DNA of 64,000 bases from CBDCWQ01 sp965223435 (GCA_965223435.1 CBDCWQ010000022.1:620001-684000); one strand, 5' to 3'. Counted from the first letter of the stretch, positions 44,717 through 53,617 are shown. Notes: generated from the sequence alone by a model not told the origin. Translations and numbers: made by a program.

Positions 44717-46141
44717 TTATTGCGACTCATCGACCCCGGCATCCCGCCTGAGCGCGGGACGTTCGCGGCCAAAAGGCCGCGATGAGGCACGCCACGGCCG
44801 ACTCGAGGGATGGTCCGTCTCAAGCTCACTCGAGTGAATGGCCCACTGGTCACTTGCTCCCCGGGGCACAAAACTCAGAAAAGAAAGGGCGCGATCCCCA
44901 AAAAACGTACCCATATCCAAAGCCCCATCCGAAGAATGCTCCAGGCACGCCTGAATCGCTTCGTCCAACACCCGAAATGGCGCCCGAATCCCACCCACGC
45001 CTCGGTCCCGACCATCCCACCGAAGAACCAACGCCTCGACCGAAACCGAACCCCGAACCAACAGCCCGTGCAGCAGCCGCACATACTCCGCCGGATTCCT
45101 CCGGCTGAGCCAAAAACAGACAATGCCCGCCATCCCAAACCCAACATCCACCCGCTCCGGATGCACAAGCTCCCCAAGAACCTGCGGCAACAGCGCCCCT
45201 AAATCCCAGCAAGGCGCCACCACCAACCCCTCCGTCAGGCGACGCTCGCCCGTGGCCCCCGCGCCTTCCTCCACCCCATCGCCCTCACTCGACGGGCCCT
45301 CACCTTCCCCCAATCCAGTGGGCCCCGGCGCCCGGACGCCAGACCCGGTACCCGAACCAGCCTCCCCTATAGACTCCGTCGCCGAGGCCAAATCCCCTGA
45401 TTGCGAATGCGACCGCGCCCGGCGGGAGCCCGAACCCTCAGGCCGGGTGACATCCTCCTCCTCAGAATCCCCGTCGCCGGACCGAAAACCCGTCGATCGC
45501 GGCTCCATCTTCGCCTCAGCGAACCGGTGGAGGTTCGTGAGCAAAGTACTTCCCTCCCGGTCCTTGTCGACCAATGCACTCGACTCCCCCAACGACAATG
45601 CAAACAGAGTCCGTAAATCGGCTCGAGCCCCCTCGCCCAAGCTCCGATACAGATCCACCGCCCGAAGCTGCCCAATCACGGACAGCCGTCGAAAGTTCAT
45701 CGCCTGAACCAAGGCCCAAAGCCCATCGATCGCGGGCGCCTCCGGCGGTTCCACCAAAAGCGCCTTGAGGGTAGAAAGCTGGGTCACTGGGGAAACCGAC
45801 CGAAAGCCCGCGTCCCCCAAGAGACGCGCAAAGGCCGTTGACGCCAGCCGGCCAAACCCCCCTCTCGTCAATGCCTCAAGTGCCCTCTTCTCCCCGGAGG
45901 ACATCCGCGCGTCCACCATCGACGCAAGCTTGGGGAACCAGCGCGCTGCGGGCCCGAGTACGTGCCCCTCATGCTCCCGGCCTCGCCGACCCGGAATCGG
46001 ATAGGTCAGTTCATCCGAGGCAAAGGTCCCTACCGGACGCGACGCCCAAGCCTCCTTGCCGCTCTTCCAAGCCACAAACCCCCATCCTGCCCTCAAACCT
46101 CCAAAGACACCACCCCCCACCCTCACGAAACCCCAGAACAC
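44717..46141 (-). CDS. Uncharacterised 474-residue protein
   Basis: A long minus-strand frame with no named family. The N-terminal half contains a helical region (SSGEKRALEALTRGGF, SPVTQLSTLKALLVEP, SVIGQLRAVDLYRSLG) that resembles helical repeats found beside peptidoglycan-type hydrolases in myxobacteria. A central segment of about 90 residues is Ser/Gly/Glu-rich and probably disordered. The C-terminal half is folded (VGFGMAGIVCFWLSRRNPAEYVRLLHG). The GTG at 46141 has no good ribosome site; a later GTG preceded by a G run could be the real start. A perfect hairpin at 44763-44782 sits within its last codons. It is divergent from the GroES-like gene by 66 bp. No function is proposed. Confidence 0.6.
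   Translation of the reverse strand: MFWGFVRVGGGVFGGLRAGWGFVAWKSGKEAWASRPVGTFASDELTYPIPGRRGREHEGHVLGPAARWFPKLASMVDARMSSGEKRALEALTRGGFGRLASTAFARLLGDAGFRSVSPVTQLSTLKALLVEPPEAPAIDGLWALVQAMNFRRLSVIGQLRAVDLYRSLGEGARADLRTLFALSLGESSALVDKDREGSTLLTNLHRFAEAKMEPRSTGFRSGDGDSEEEDVTRPEGSGSRRARSHSQSGDLASATESIGEAGSGTGSGVRAPGPTGLGEGEGPSSEGDGVEEGAGATGERRLTEGLVVAPCWDLGALLPQVLGELVHPERVDVGFGMAGIVCFWLSRRNPAEYVRLLHGLLVRGSVSVEALVLRWDGRDRGVGGIRAPFRVLDEAIQACLEHSSDGALDMGTFFGDRALSFLSFVPRGASDQWAIHSSELETDHPSSRPWRASSRPFGRERPALRRDAGVDESQ
44763..44782. repeat. Perfect 8-bp inverted repeat at the 3' end of the 474-residue gene
   Basis: TCGCGGCC-AAAA-GGCCGCGA. In the minus-strand transcript it falls about 45 bases before the stop, followed by a second small AT-rich palindrome, CGCAAT-TTTT-ATTGCG (44709-44724), that spans the stop codon. 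Together they could slow or end transcription before ino1, but there is no classical T run. Confidence 0.4.
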
Positions 46142-46207
46142 CTCTCAAAAGCCAAGCAACATTGACCAAACAGAACCCGTACGTTACCCAACCCCCAGGC
46201 ACCCCTC

Positions 46208-46624
46208 ATGGCTCCACCAAAGCAACCGCGCCAAAGAACCGCGACCGAATCGCAGTCTCGCCCCGACAAAAAAGAACGCTCCCACAACGTCTCCCGCCAT
46301 GTCATGCCGGTCGGCCCCCGCATCTTGGTCCGCATCCTCAAGGCCGAAGACCGCAGCTCCGGAGGTCTGTTCCTCCCCTCCGGCGCCAAAGAAGACGCCG
46401 CCGAAGCAACCTACGCCACCGTTGTCGAGGTCGCCCGAGCGCCGCTCGACGAAGACGACGACAAAGGCTTCGGCCGAAATGTCTCCGGCATCCCGCTTGG
46501 CTCCAACGTGCTTCTCCCCAAGACCTCGGGAACCCCCGTACCTTGGGACGAAAAACTCCGAATCCTAGACGTGAAAGACGTCCTCGCCGTCGTCGAAGAA
46601 ATAGGCCTCGACGACGCCCACTAG
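46208..46624 (+). CDS. GroES-like co-chaperonin family protein
   Basis: 138 residues. After a basic N-terminal extension of about 30 residues comes the Cpn10 fold: VMPVGPRILVRILKAED, then GGLFLPSGAKEDAAEATYATVVEV, the roof/mobile-loop region, and PLGSNVLLPKTSGTPV. True GroES is about 95 residues and sits next to groEL; here no groEL is nearby and the extension and acidic insert (LDEDDDKG) are unusual. It is therefore probably a divergent paralogue rather than the housekeeping GroES. It is followed at 15 bp by the ferritin-like gene, so the two are likely co-transcribed. Confidence 0.8.
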   Translation: MAPPKQPRQRTATESQSRPDKKERSHNVSRHVMPVGPRILVRILKAEDRSSGGLFLPSGAKEDAAEATYATVVEVARAPLDEDDDKGFGRNVSGIPLGSNVLLPKTSGTPVPWDEKLRILDVKDVLAVVEEIGLDDAH

Positions 46625-46639
46625 CCAAAGGCCCTTCCC

Positions 46640-47176
46640 ATGAAAAAATCCTTCCAAACCGACCTCGAAACCATCCGAAAACGCGCCCGAGAGCATATGG
46701 CCCAAGGCGCCGTCACCGGGGCCTACCTCGCTGACCGCGAGCGCGTCATCTCCGTGCTCAATGAAGTCCTCGCCACCGAAATCGTCTGCGTGCTCCGCTA
46801 TCGAAACCACTATTTCATGGCGAGCGGCATCAACGCCCAACCGGTCGCCCAAGAATTCCTCGAGCACGCCAACGAAGAACAAACCCACGCAGATTGGGTT
46901 GCGCAAAGAATCACCCAACTCGGCGGCGTCCCCAATTTCAATCCGGAAGGCCTCGCCACCCGCAGTCATGCAGAATACCATGAGGGGAACACCCTCATCG
47001 ACATGATTCGCGAAGACCTGGTCGCGGAACGGGTCGCCATCGAAACCTACTCCGAAATCATCCGATGGCTCGAGAACGACGACCCCACCACCCGAAGGGT
47101 TATCGAAGACATCCTCAAGATGGAAGAAGAGCACGCGGACGACCTCGCAAGCCTCCTAAACACCATGACGGCCTAG
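46640..47176 (+). CDS. Ferritin-like diiron protein (bacterioferritin-like)
   Basis: 178 residues, fully helical. Diiron ligand motifs are visible: LATEIVCVLRYRNHYF (first Glu), HANEEQTHADW (ExxH), then DLVAERVAIETYSEI (Glu) and MEEEHADDL (ExxH), the two-fold ExxH pattern of ferritin-like four-helix bundles. Close relatives are annotated as bacterioferritin or Dps-like proteins; the role would be iron storage or ferroxidase activity in the cytoplasm. It lies in line with a GroES-like gene upstream and FetAB downstream, which supports an iron-handling group. Confidence 0.88.
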   Translation: MKKSFQTDLETIRKRAREHMAQGAVTGAYLADRERVISVLNEVLATEIVCVLRYRNHYFMASGINAQPVAQEFLEHANEEQTHADWVAQRITQLGGVPNFNPEGLATRSHAEYHEGNTLIDMIREDLVAERVAIETYSEIIRWLENDDPTTRRVIEDILKMEEEHADDLASLLNTMTA

Positions 47177-47206
47177 CCGTACGCGTGCCCTTGCCCGTAC
47201 GCGTAC
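47177..47206. repeat. Two CCGTACGCGT sites containing palindromes
   Basis: CCGTACGCGT occurs at 47177-47186 and 47195-47204, 18 bp apart, and the second is part of the palindrome GTACGCGTAC. They lie directly after the ferritin-like stop and about 90 bp before the FetA start. They could be an operator for an iron- or stress-responsive regulator, or part of a terminator. No known box (for example Fur) matches. Confidence 0.4.
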
Positions 47207-47295
47207 CCGAACGGTTTTGAAAACGGAGGCGACCAACCGACCACCGGGTGATCGTCTCAACCGCGGCCCCAGCCCAAATTCAGGAAGCGTTTAGG

Positions 47296-47994
47296 ATGTG
47301 CCTGAAGGACCCCGTTCTTGAACTGCTGGATTTCACGCTGGTGGCCCAAGAGCGTACCCTGCTCACCGGATTCGACTGCGCACTTCGGCCCCGAGAATTG
47401 ACGGCGCTCCTAGGCCCCTCGGGTGTGGGCAAAAGCTCGCTCCTGCGCGCCGCCAATGGTCTCGATGATCCCCAAACAGGCCGCATCCTCCTTTCCGGAA
47501 AGTCCCCCGAGGACATCGGTTGGACCACGTTCAGAAGACAAGTCATCTACGTCAGCCAACGCCCGGCGCTGCTGGATGCGCCCGTCGTCGAAAATCTCGC
47601 CCGGCCTCACCGGTACCGAAGCGCGCGCACCATCACCGGACACCCGTCGCAAGGGCCCAGCCAACCCGGGTTTGACCCGGACGAGGCCCTCGGGCTCATG
47701 GATGCCCTGGGTCTTCCGGAGTCCATGCTGACGCAAAATGCTCTCGCGCTTTCCCAGGGAGAACAGCAAAGAATCTGCCTCATTCGAGCCCTTCTTCTTT
47801 GGCCCAAAGTCCTGCTGCTCGACGAGCCCACCAGCGCGCTCGATGACCCGAACACCCAGCGCGTAGAGGCCTTGATCAGCCAGACGGCAGAAGACTCGGG
47901 CCTCGCCGCCCTCATCGCCACCCACCGGACCGCGCAGGCCACGGATTGGTGCCATCGAAAGATCGACCTTGAACCCTACATGCCCGAACCCTAA
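47296..47994 (+). CDS. fetA: Iron export ABC transporter ATP-binding protein FetA
   Basis: 232 residues from ATG 47296, preceded by AGGAAG; an upstream in-frame GTG at 47248 lacks a site. Walker A GPSGVGKSS, Q-loop region, signature LSQGEQQRI and Walker B VLLLDEPTSALDD are all intact. The next gene encodes the FetB-type permease, which identifies the pair as FetAB (YbbL/YbbM), an iron exporter that in E. coli raises resistance to peroxide. The ATPase acts on the inner side of the cytoplasmic membrane. The gap to fetB is 83 bp. Confidence 0.87.
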   Translation: MCLKDPVLELLDFTLVAQERTLLTGFDCALRPRELTALLGPSGVGKSSLLRAANGLDDPQTGRILLSGKSPEDIGWTTFRRQVIYVSQRPALLDAPVVENLARPHRYRSARTITGHPSQGPSQPGFDPDEALGLMDALGLPESMLTQNALALSQGEQQRICLIRALLLWPKVLLLDEPTSALDDPNTQRVEALISQTAEDSGLAALIATHRTAQATDWCHRKIDLEPYMPEP

Positions 47995-48077
47995 AAAAGC
48001 TGATCACAAGCCTGTCAGCGCCTGCCATTCATCCCGGAGCTCACCCGCGTTGCTCCAAACAGGACGGGTGCTACACA

Positions 48078-48923
48078 ATGCAACCTATCCAGGGCCCTAT
48101 CTCCTTATCTTTTGCCGACCTCGTCGTTTCCGCCGGACTGATTCTCGTCACCGGGGTCATCAGCCTTTATCTCGGTCTTGGGCTCGAAAAGAAACTCGCC
48201 ATCGCTTCCATAAGAACCGTAGTCCAACTCTTGGTCGTTGGCTTCGTTCTCGAAGCCGTCTTTCAAATCAAGACACCCTACGTGCTGGGACTTGTTCTGG
48301 CCGTCATGATCGGTTTTGCCGGAAGAGCGGCCGTCGGCCGCGCATCGCGATTTTATCGCGGGGCCTACATCCGCTCCATTTTCAGCGTAGCGATCACCGC
48401 CATGGCGACCACCCTGGTCGTCACCCAGGTCGTCATCGGTGTTGAGCCCTGGTACCAGCCCCAATATGTGATCCCGCTTTTGGGTATGACCCTAGGAAAC
48501 ACGCTCACTGGCATCTCTTTGTGCCTGGACCACCTGCTGGAGCAGTTCGACAGGGACCGCAACCTCGTGGAAATGGAACTGTCCTTGGGGGCAACGGGCT
48601 GGGAAGCCTGTCATCGGCCGTTCAAGGATGCCATCCAGCGCGGGATGATTCCTATTCTGAACGCCATGATGGTCGTTGCCATCGTCTCCCTGCCCGGAAT
48701 GATGACCGGTCAAATTCTCGCCGGGGCCGATCCGGTGGAGGCGGTCAAGTACCAAATGGTGGTCATGTTCATGCTTGCGTGCAGCACCGCGTTGGGCGCA
48801 ATCCTTGTCGCCTATTTGACGTTTCGCGCGCTCGTCAATGACCGCCACCAGCTGCTTACCCGACGCATCACAAAGTTGAGGCAAGAGGATACACGGTCCA
48901 CCCAAAGACGGGTGCGGGCTTGA
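48078..48923 (+). CDS. fetB: Iron export ABC transporter permease FetB (UPF0014)
   Basis: 281 residues with about seven hydrophobic helices. The family region is clear: LGLGLEKKLAIASIRTVVQLLVVG at the N-terminus (first cytosolic loop) and later PGMMTGQILAGADPVEAVKYQ, the coupling-helix region typical of FetB/YbbM. The polytopic layout and length are normal for the family. It would form the membrane part of the FetAB exporter with the preceding ATPase. The neighbouring ferritin-like gene fits control of free cytoplasmic iron. The glycosyltransferase gene starts 35 bp downstream in the same direction. Confidence 0.9.
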   Translation: MQPIQGPISLSFADLVVSAGLILVTGVISLYLGLGLEKKLAIASIRTVVQLLVVGFVLEAVFQIKTPYVLGLVLAVMIGFAGRAAVGRASRFYRGAYIRSIFSVAITAMATTLVVTQVVIGVEPWYQPQYVIPLLGMTLGNTLTGISLCLDHLLEQFDRDRNLVEMELSLGATGWEACHRPFKDAIQRGMIPILNAMMVVAIVSLPGMMTGQILAGADPVEAVKYQMVVMFMLACSTALGAILVAYLTFRALVNDRHQLLTRRITKLRQEDTRSTQRRVRA

Positions 48924-48958
48924 CTTGAAGCCCGTCTGGCTGCTCAAAGGGAGGGCTC

Positions 48959-50167
48959 ATGGGGCAAACTTCGGGTCACAGCGCTCCTCTGGTCGCCCAC
49001 ATCATCTCAACCCTCAACTTCGGTGGACTCGAAAATGGCTTGATCAACCTGATCAACCAAATGCCAAGCTCGCGCTACCGACACGCGATCGTTTGCCTCT
49101 ACACCTACGACGACTTCAGCACCCGTCTCAAACGGACCGATGTCCCCATCTTTGCGATCCATAAGCGTCCGGGAAAAGACCTGCCCCACTACGCGCGGTT
49201 GTGGCAAAAACTCCGGGGGCTCGAACCCGATATCACCCACACCCGCAATCTCGGCACCCTGGATACCGTCCTCATCGCAGCGGCCGCCGGCGTCAAACAC
49301 CGCGTCCACAGCGAACACGGGTGGGACCCATCAGACCTCCTGGGACGCAACCTCAAATACCGCATGCTCAGGCGTGCACTCGACCCCATGGTTGGCCACT
49401 ACGCATCGGTTTCCTCGGACATTGAAAAGTGGCTCACCGGCAGGATCGGCGTTTCTAGAAACAAAGTGAGCTGCGTGTACAATGGTGTCGATTCCGAGAA
49501 GTTTCGACCCCACCCGGACGGAAAGGTCCTGCTCCCGGAGCGCGGCTTCGCCGATCCAGAGACCTTTGTGCTCGGAACCATTGGCCGAATGGCCACGGTG
49601 AAAGATCAAATCACGCTGGCCAAGGCCTTTGTCAGGCTCCTCGCCGACAATCCCAACACCCGCCAGAAGTACCGCCTGGTCATGATCGGGAGCGGCGAAC
49701 TTCTGGAAGACGTCCGAGATATTCTCAGACAAGGCAACGCGCTTTCCCAAGCGTGGCTACCGGGTTATCGCGCCGACATTGCCGATGTTCTTCGCGGCCT
49801 TGATCTCTTTGTGCTCCCTTCGCTCAACGAGGGCACCTCCAATACCATCCTCGAAGCCATGGCCTCGGGGCTTCCCGTGCTCGCAACCCGCGTGGGAGGC
49901 AATGCGGAGCTGGTGATCGAAGATCGGACGGGCAGCCTGGTGCCATCGCAGGATCCAGTCGCGATGGCCCGCGCCATCGCAAACTACCAAGAACATCCTG
50001 AGAGAGCGAGAGAACACGGCCGCGCCGGACGTAGGCGGGTGCTCGAAAGGTTCAGTCTCGCATCCATGGTTTCAGGATACCTCGACGTCTACGATCGTGT
50101 TCTGGGTGAAGGACGCCCTTCGGTCAAATCGCCTCTAGGACTCGACCCCAGCGCCCTCGCAAAGTGA
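48959..50167 (+). CDS. GT4-family glycosyltransferase (TIGR03088-like sugar transferase)
   Basis: 402 residues; GGAGGG lies just upstream of ATG 48959. GT-B fold: an N-terminal acceptor domain (HIISTLNFGGLENGLINLIN), the linker SCVYNGVDSEKF, and a C-terminal donor domain with GTIGRMATVKDQ, FVLPSLNEGTSNTILEAMASGLPV and the E-x7-E motif of retaining GT4 enzymes. The opening and closing segments resemble the PEP-CTERM/EpsH-associated sugar transferase group, which adds a sugar from a nucleotide donor during exopolysaccharide assembly. No other exopolysaccharide genes are adjacent. Its TGA abuts the stop of the next, convergent gene with no gap. Confidence 0.9.
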   Translation: MGQTSGHSAPLVAHIISTLNFGGLENGLINLINQMPSSRYRHAIVCLYTYDDFSTRLKRTDVPIFAIHKRPGKDLPHYARLWQKLRGLEPDITHTRNLGTLDTVLIAAAAGVKHRVHSEHGWDPSDLLGRNLKYRMLRRALDPMVGHYASVSSDIEKWLTGRIGVSRNKVSCVYNGVDSEKFRPHPDGKVLLPERGFADPETFVLGTIGRMATVKDQITLAKAFVRLLADNPNTRQKYRLVMIGSGELLEDVRDILRQGNALSQAWLPGYRADIADVLRGLDLFVLPSLNEGTSNTILEAMASGLPVLATRVGGNAELVIEDRTGSLVPSQDPVAMARAIANYQEHPERAREHGRAGRRRVLERFSLASMVSGYLDVYDRVLGEGRPSVKSPLGLDPSALAK

Positions 50168-50407
50168 TCAGTCCTCTTCGGCGGGCTCTTCGACCTCTGG
50201 GTGGATCTCTTGGTCTTCCCAGGGAATGGGCTGCGGTCCGGGAATGATTCCGGCGATATCCGGATCTATCGCTTCATCGTCGTCCGAATCGTCTCGCTCG
50301 GCGCGTTCTGCTTTCCGCTCGGTTCGTCGCCGCGCTTTCGCTGCCTGCTTCGCGAGGCGCGCGCGCTCTTTTTGCCGTTTCAAGAAGGTCGGTCTGGGCT
50401 TGGCCAA
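50168..50407 (-). CDS. Small bipolar (basic/acidic) protein
   Basis: 79 residues. The first 38 are strongly basic (FLKRQKERARLAKQAAKARR), predicted as a charged helix. The rest is acidic and Pro-rich (DPDIAGIIPGPQPIP), ending in EPAEED. Proteins starting MAKPRPTF-x-KRQ recur as unnamed small proteins in deltaproteobacteria, by recollection. There is no signal peptide. A nucleic-acid- or ribosome-associated role is only suggested by the charge. The stop codon is adjacent to that of the glycosyltransferase (TGATCA). Confidence 0.68.
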   Translation of the reverse strand: MAKPRPTFLKRQKERARLAKQAAKARRRTERKAERAERDDSDDDEAIDPDIAGIIPGPQPIPWEDQEIHPEVEEPAEED

Positions 50408-50508
50408 ATCAGTATCTCCTGCCGATGGGACGAAACTCGGAGTCGGGCCATCGGGGGCAAAAGCCGCCCATGGCCCACATCCGAGCGCGTTAGGTTTGGG
50501 TCTTGCGT

Positions 50509-50814
50509 CTAGCGACGACCGCGAAAGCCACCGCGGCCGCCACCACCGCCGCCGCCCCCGCGGGAGCGTTCTTTGGCCTCATTGACCCGAAGGGTTCGTC
50601 CGTCAAGATCCTGTCCGTCTAGTGCAGAAATCGCACTCGAGGCATCCTCCGAAGATCCCATTTCAACAAATGCAAATCCCCTCGGACGGCCGGTGTCGCG
50701 ATCGGTCACAATGGAGACGCTCGATACCGTGCGTCCGTCGGCTTCGAAGGCCGATCGAAGGGCGTCCTCCGTAGTGTTGTAGGAAAGGTTCCCAACGTAG
50801 ACTCTAGTTCCCAT
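50509..50814 (-). CDS. RRM-type RNA-binding protein with Gly/Arg-rich tail
   Basis: 101 residues from ATG 50814, with GAAGAG upstream; the longer open frame to 51105 has no family features before this Met. One RNA-recognition motif: RNP2 RVYVGNLSY at residues 3-11 and RNP1 RGFAFVEM near 43-50. The tail is SRGGGG...GGFRGRR. This is the small glycine-rich RRM protein common in cyanobacteria and many Proteobacteria, where several are cold-induced RNA chaperones. It is monocistronic and divergent from glgB. Confidence 0.93.
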   Translation of the reverse strand: MGTRVYVGNLSYNTTEDALRSAFEADGRTVSSVSIVTDRDTGRPRGFAFVEMGSSEDASSAISALDGQDLDGRTLRVNEAKERSRGGGGGGGGRGGFRGRR

Positions 50815-51010
50815 CTCTTCGAATGGCCTCCCGTTCACGTGCGGACTGATCGGAAACGACGAGGCCACGAACGCAAACAAAACAAATGTTCGATGGAGCG
50901 AATAGCGCAGGAAACGCGCCTTGGCTAGTGATGTTCGATCCCCTATAGGATGAAGACGGCAGGGCCGGGCGACCGCTTCGCCGGATTTTCCCTGACGGGA
51001 AGAACAGGGC

Positions 51011-52999
51011 ATGGAGCAAAACCAAACAGCCAAGCGTGGCACCATCCACCACCCAGAATCCAACCGCGTGCGAGCCGGCCAAAGCTTGCTCGGCGACGTG
51101 GACATTCACCTTTTCAACGAGGGGACCCACAGCCGTCTGTACGAACGCCTTGGGGCCCACCCCATGGTTGACGATCGGGGCCGCGAGGGTACGTACTTTG
51201 CCGTATGGGCGCCCAACGCGGCCGCTGTCAGCGTCCTCGGCGATTTCAACGCCTGGGCCGGCGGCGCCCACCCCCTCCGCTTTCGTGATCAGTCAGGGGT
51301 CTGGGAAGGCTTCTTCCCCGGAGTCAAACGGGGGGAAATTTACAAATACCTCATTGAATCTCAGCACCAAGGCTATCGGGTCCAAAAAGCGGACCCCTTC
51401 GCCTTTCAGACCGAAGTGCCTCCCAAAAGCGCCTCCGTCGTCTGGACCAGCCAATACGATTGGGCCGACGACGAATGGATGGCGTCCCGAGCCAAAAGCA
51501 ATAGCCGCCAAGCCCCCATCTCCATCTACGAGATCCACTTGGGCTCCTGGCAGCGCGTCCCCGAAGAAGGAAACCGCGCCCTCAACTACCGTGAAATCGC
51601 GGTGCCCCTGGCCAAGTATCTGCTCAAGATGGGCTACACCCACGTCGAGCTGATGCCCGTCACCGAGCATCCTTACTACGGCTCGTGGGGTTACCAGACG
51701 ACGGGTTTCTTCGCTCCGACCAGTCGGTACGGCGCCCCCGAAGACCTGATGTTCCTCATCGACCACCTCCACCAGCACGGCATCGGCGTCATTTTGGATT
51801 GGGTTCCCTCTCACTTTCCAAGCGACGATCACGGCCTGGCCTATTTCGACGGCACCCACCTCTACGAGCACCAAGACACCAGGCAGGGCTATCATCCAGA
51901 CTGGAAAAGTCTCATTTTCAACTACGGACGAAACGAAGTCCGAAGCTTTCTTCTGAGCAGTGCCTGTTACTGGCTCGACCGCTTTCACGTAGACGGGCTG
52001 CGGGTCGACGCCGTGGCGTCCATGCTTTACCTCGACTACTCACGCAAAGAGGGTGAGTGGATTCCCAACCGCTACGGAGGCCGCGAAAACATCGAGGCCA
52101 TTGAGTTTTTGCGCCAGCTCAACGGAACCATCGGCCGAGAATTTCCGGGCACCCAAACCATGGCCGAAGAATCGACCGCCTGGCCGATGGTCTCCCGCCC
52201 ACCCGAGGTCGGCGGGCTGGGCTTTCACCTCAAGTGGGACATGGGCTGGATGCACGACACCCTCGAGTACATCAACAAGGACCCCGTCCATCGAAAGTTC
52301 CACCACCACGGCCTCACCTTTCGCATGGTGTATGCGTTTAACGAGAATTTCGTTTTGCCCCTTTCTCACGACGAGGTTGTCCACGGCAAAGGGTCCTTGC
52401 TGAGCTCGATGCCGGGCGATGCGTGGCAAAAGTTTGCCAACCTTCGGCTGCTGTATGGCTATATGTTCGGGTCGCCCGGCAAAAAGCTTCTCTTCATGGG
52501 CGCCGAAATCGCCCAGTGGCGCGAATGGAACCACGAAGAAAGCATCGACTGGCACCTTCTGGCCGATCCCCAGCACCAAGGGATTCAAACCTGGGTGCGC
52601 GACCTCAACCACATCTACCAAATAGAGCCTGCCCTGCATCGCCTCGACTGCGAGCCTGAAGGCTTTTCGTGGATCGACAGCCACGATTCGGACAACAGCG
52701 TCCTCTCATTTTTGCGGCACGACCTCCAAACCGGAGACGATATCCTCGTCATATGCAACTGTACGCCGGTGGTGCGACACGGCTACCGGATTGGCGTCCC
52801 CAGGCCGGGACCATGGCGCATGCTGTTGAACAGCGACGACGTGCGCTATCTAGGAAGTGGACAAGGCGGGTCTGAGCCCTTGACCGGCGAACCCATCGCC
52901 TACCACGGACGCCCCTACTCCATGACCCTGACCCTTCCCCCCCTCGGCGTCCTCTTTTTGAAGAGCCCCGCCGACGATGCGGCCAAAAACGGCAAATGA
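51011..52999 (+). CDS. glgB: 1,4-alpha-glucan branching enzyme
   Basis: 662 residues. The N-terminal CBM48 domain (TYFAVWAPNAAAVSVLGDFN) is followed by a GH13 barrel: LMPVTEHPYYGSWGYQ, nucleophile Asp333 in GLRVDAVASM, acid/base Glu386 in TMAEEST, and the third acid in PLSHDEVVHGKGS. The 53-residue spacing between nucleophile and acid/base matches E. coli GlgB. It transfers glucan segments to make alpha-1,6 branches in glycogen. A C-terminal all-beta domain closes the protein. It starts with ATG after an AGGG-like site. No other glg gene is adjacent. Confidence 0.95.
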   Translation: MEQNQTAKRGTIHHPESNRVRAGQSLLGDVDIHLFNEGTHSRLYERLGAHPMVDDRGREGTYFAVWAPNAAAVSVLGDFNAWAGGAHPLRFRDQSGVWEGFFPGVKRGEIYKYLIESQHQGYRVQKADPFAFQTEVPPKSASVVWTSQYDWADDEWMASRAKSNSRQAPISIYEIHLGSWQRVPEEGNRALNYREIAVPLAKYLLKMGYTHVELMPVTEHPYYGSWGYQTTGFFAPTSRYGAPEDLMFLIDHLHQHGIGVILDWVPSHFPSDDHGLAYFDGTHLYEHQDTRQGYHPDWKSLIFNYGRNEVRSFLLSSACYWLDRFHVDGLRVDAVASMLYLDYSRKEGEWIPNRYGGRENIEAIEFLRQLNGTIGREFPGTQTMAEESTAWPMVSRPPEVGGLGFHLKWDMGWMHDTLEYINKDPVHRKFHHHGLTFRMVYAFNENFVLPLSHDEVVHGKGSLLSSMPGDAWQKFANLRLLYGYMFGSPGKKLLFMGAEIAQWREWNHEESIDWHLLADPQHQGIQTWVRDLNHIYQIEPALHRLDCEPEGFSWIDSHDSDNSVLSFLRHDLQTGDDILVICNCTPVVRHGYRIGVPRPGPWRMLLNSDDVRYLGSGQGGSEPLTGEPIAYHGRPYSMTLTLPPLGVLFLKSPADDAAKNGK

Positions 53000-53023
53000 C
53001 GGACCGCTCGTCCGCTGGTTCGA

Positions 53024-53617
53024 CTAGAGTCCCTTGATACGGTTCCACACCTCGGACACCTGCGGAGAATCGTGAAGAACCCGGGTGAGGCCCGATCGAA
53101 TTCCAGTGGCCAGACCAGAGAACATGGTTGCTGAGAGCCCATTTGGGACCGCAAAGAACAGCACAAAAATCCAGGCGCTCAAGCACCGACGGAAAAGACG
53201 CCTCGGGCGAGTCCGGCGGACCGGCAGCTTCTCCGTTTGCGCCGGCATAGGAACCCCTTGAGCCGGGAGGAGCATCTCCGTCGCAAGATCGATTTCATCC
53301 CATGCGCCGAGCGACGGACCCGTGCTCGGTTTCGACAGCGTCCCGCCTGACGCCAGCCGATTCGGTGGCCCCCATACGGTGACATCATCGCCTCGGTACT
53401 CCAGCTCTTCATCGATCAAGTTCAAAACCTGACCAACGAAGGCGCCCCCGATGGGCTTGCGGTCAAACGAAAACCCAGATTGGTGACCCGGTGCGGGCCG
53501 ACGTCCCCCTGCTGGAATCCGTCCGGTGATGATGCGTAGGCCCTTGTGCGGTTGCATGGCAGCGGGAATCAGCAAGTATTGCGCCAACCGACACAACAGC
53601 GACAAAATTGGTCTCAA
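53024..53617 (-). CDS. Hypothetical protein with one C-terminal membrane segment
   Basis: 197 residues; no family recognised. Residues 1-30 are mildly hydrophobic (ILSLLCRLAQYLLIPAAMQP). The middle is polar and Pro-rich (LNLIDEELEYRGDDVTVWG). A single strong hydrophobic stretch lies near 148-166 (AWIFVLFFAVPNGLSATMF), preceded by an Arg-rich patch (RRTRPRRLFRRC) that would stay inside the cell. It ends 25 bp from the glgB stop (convergent). The 249 bp between its start and the flavin reductase gene should hold divergent promoters; nothing else was seen there. Confidence 0.5.
   Translation of the reverse strand: MRPILSLLCRLAQYLLIPAAMQPHKGLRIITGRIPAGGRRPAPGHQSGFSFDRKPIGGAFVGQVLNLIDEELEYRGDDVTVWGPPNRLASGGTLSKPSTGPSLGAWDEIDLATEMLLPAQGVPMPAQTEKLPVRRTRPRRLFRRCLSAWIFVLFFAVPNGLSATMFSGLATGIRSGLTRVLHDSPQVSEVWNRIKGL

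Noticed and set aside
45123..45707. Plus-strand frame of 194 codons
   Set aside because: Pro/Ser/Arg-rich antisense of the Gly/Ser/Glu-rich segment of the 474-residue gene; no family features.
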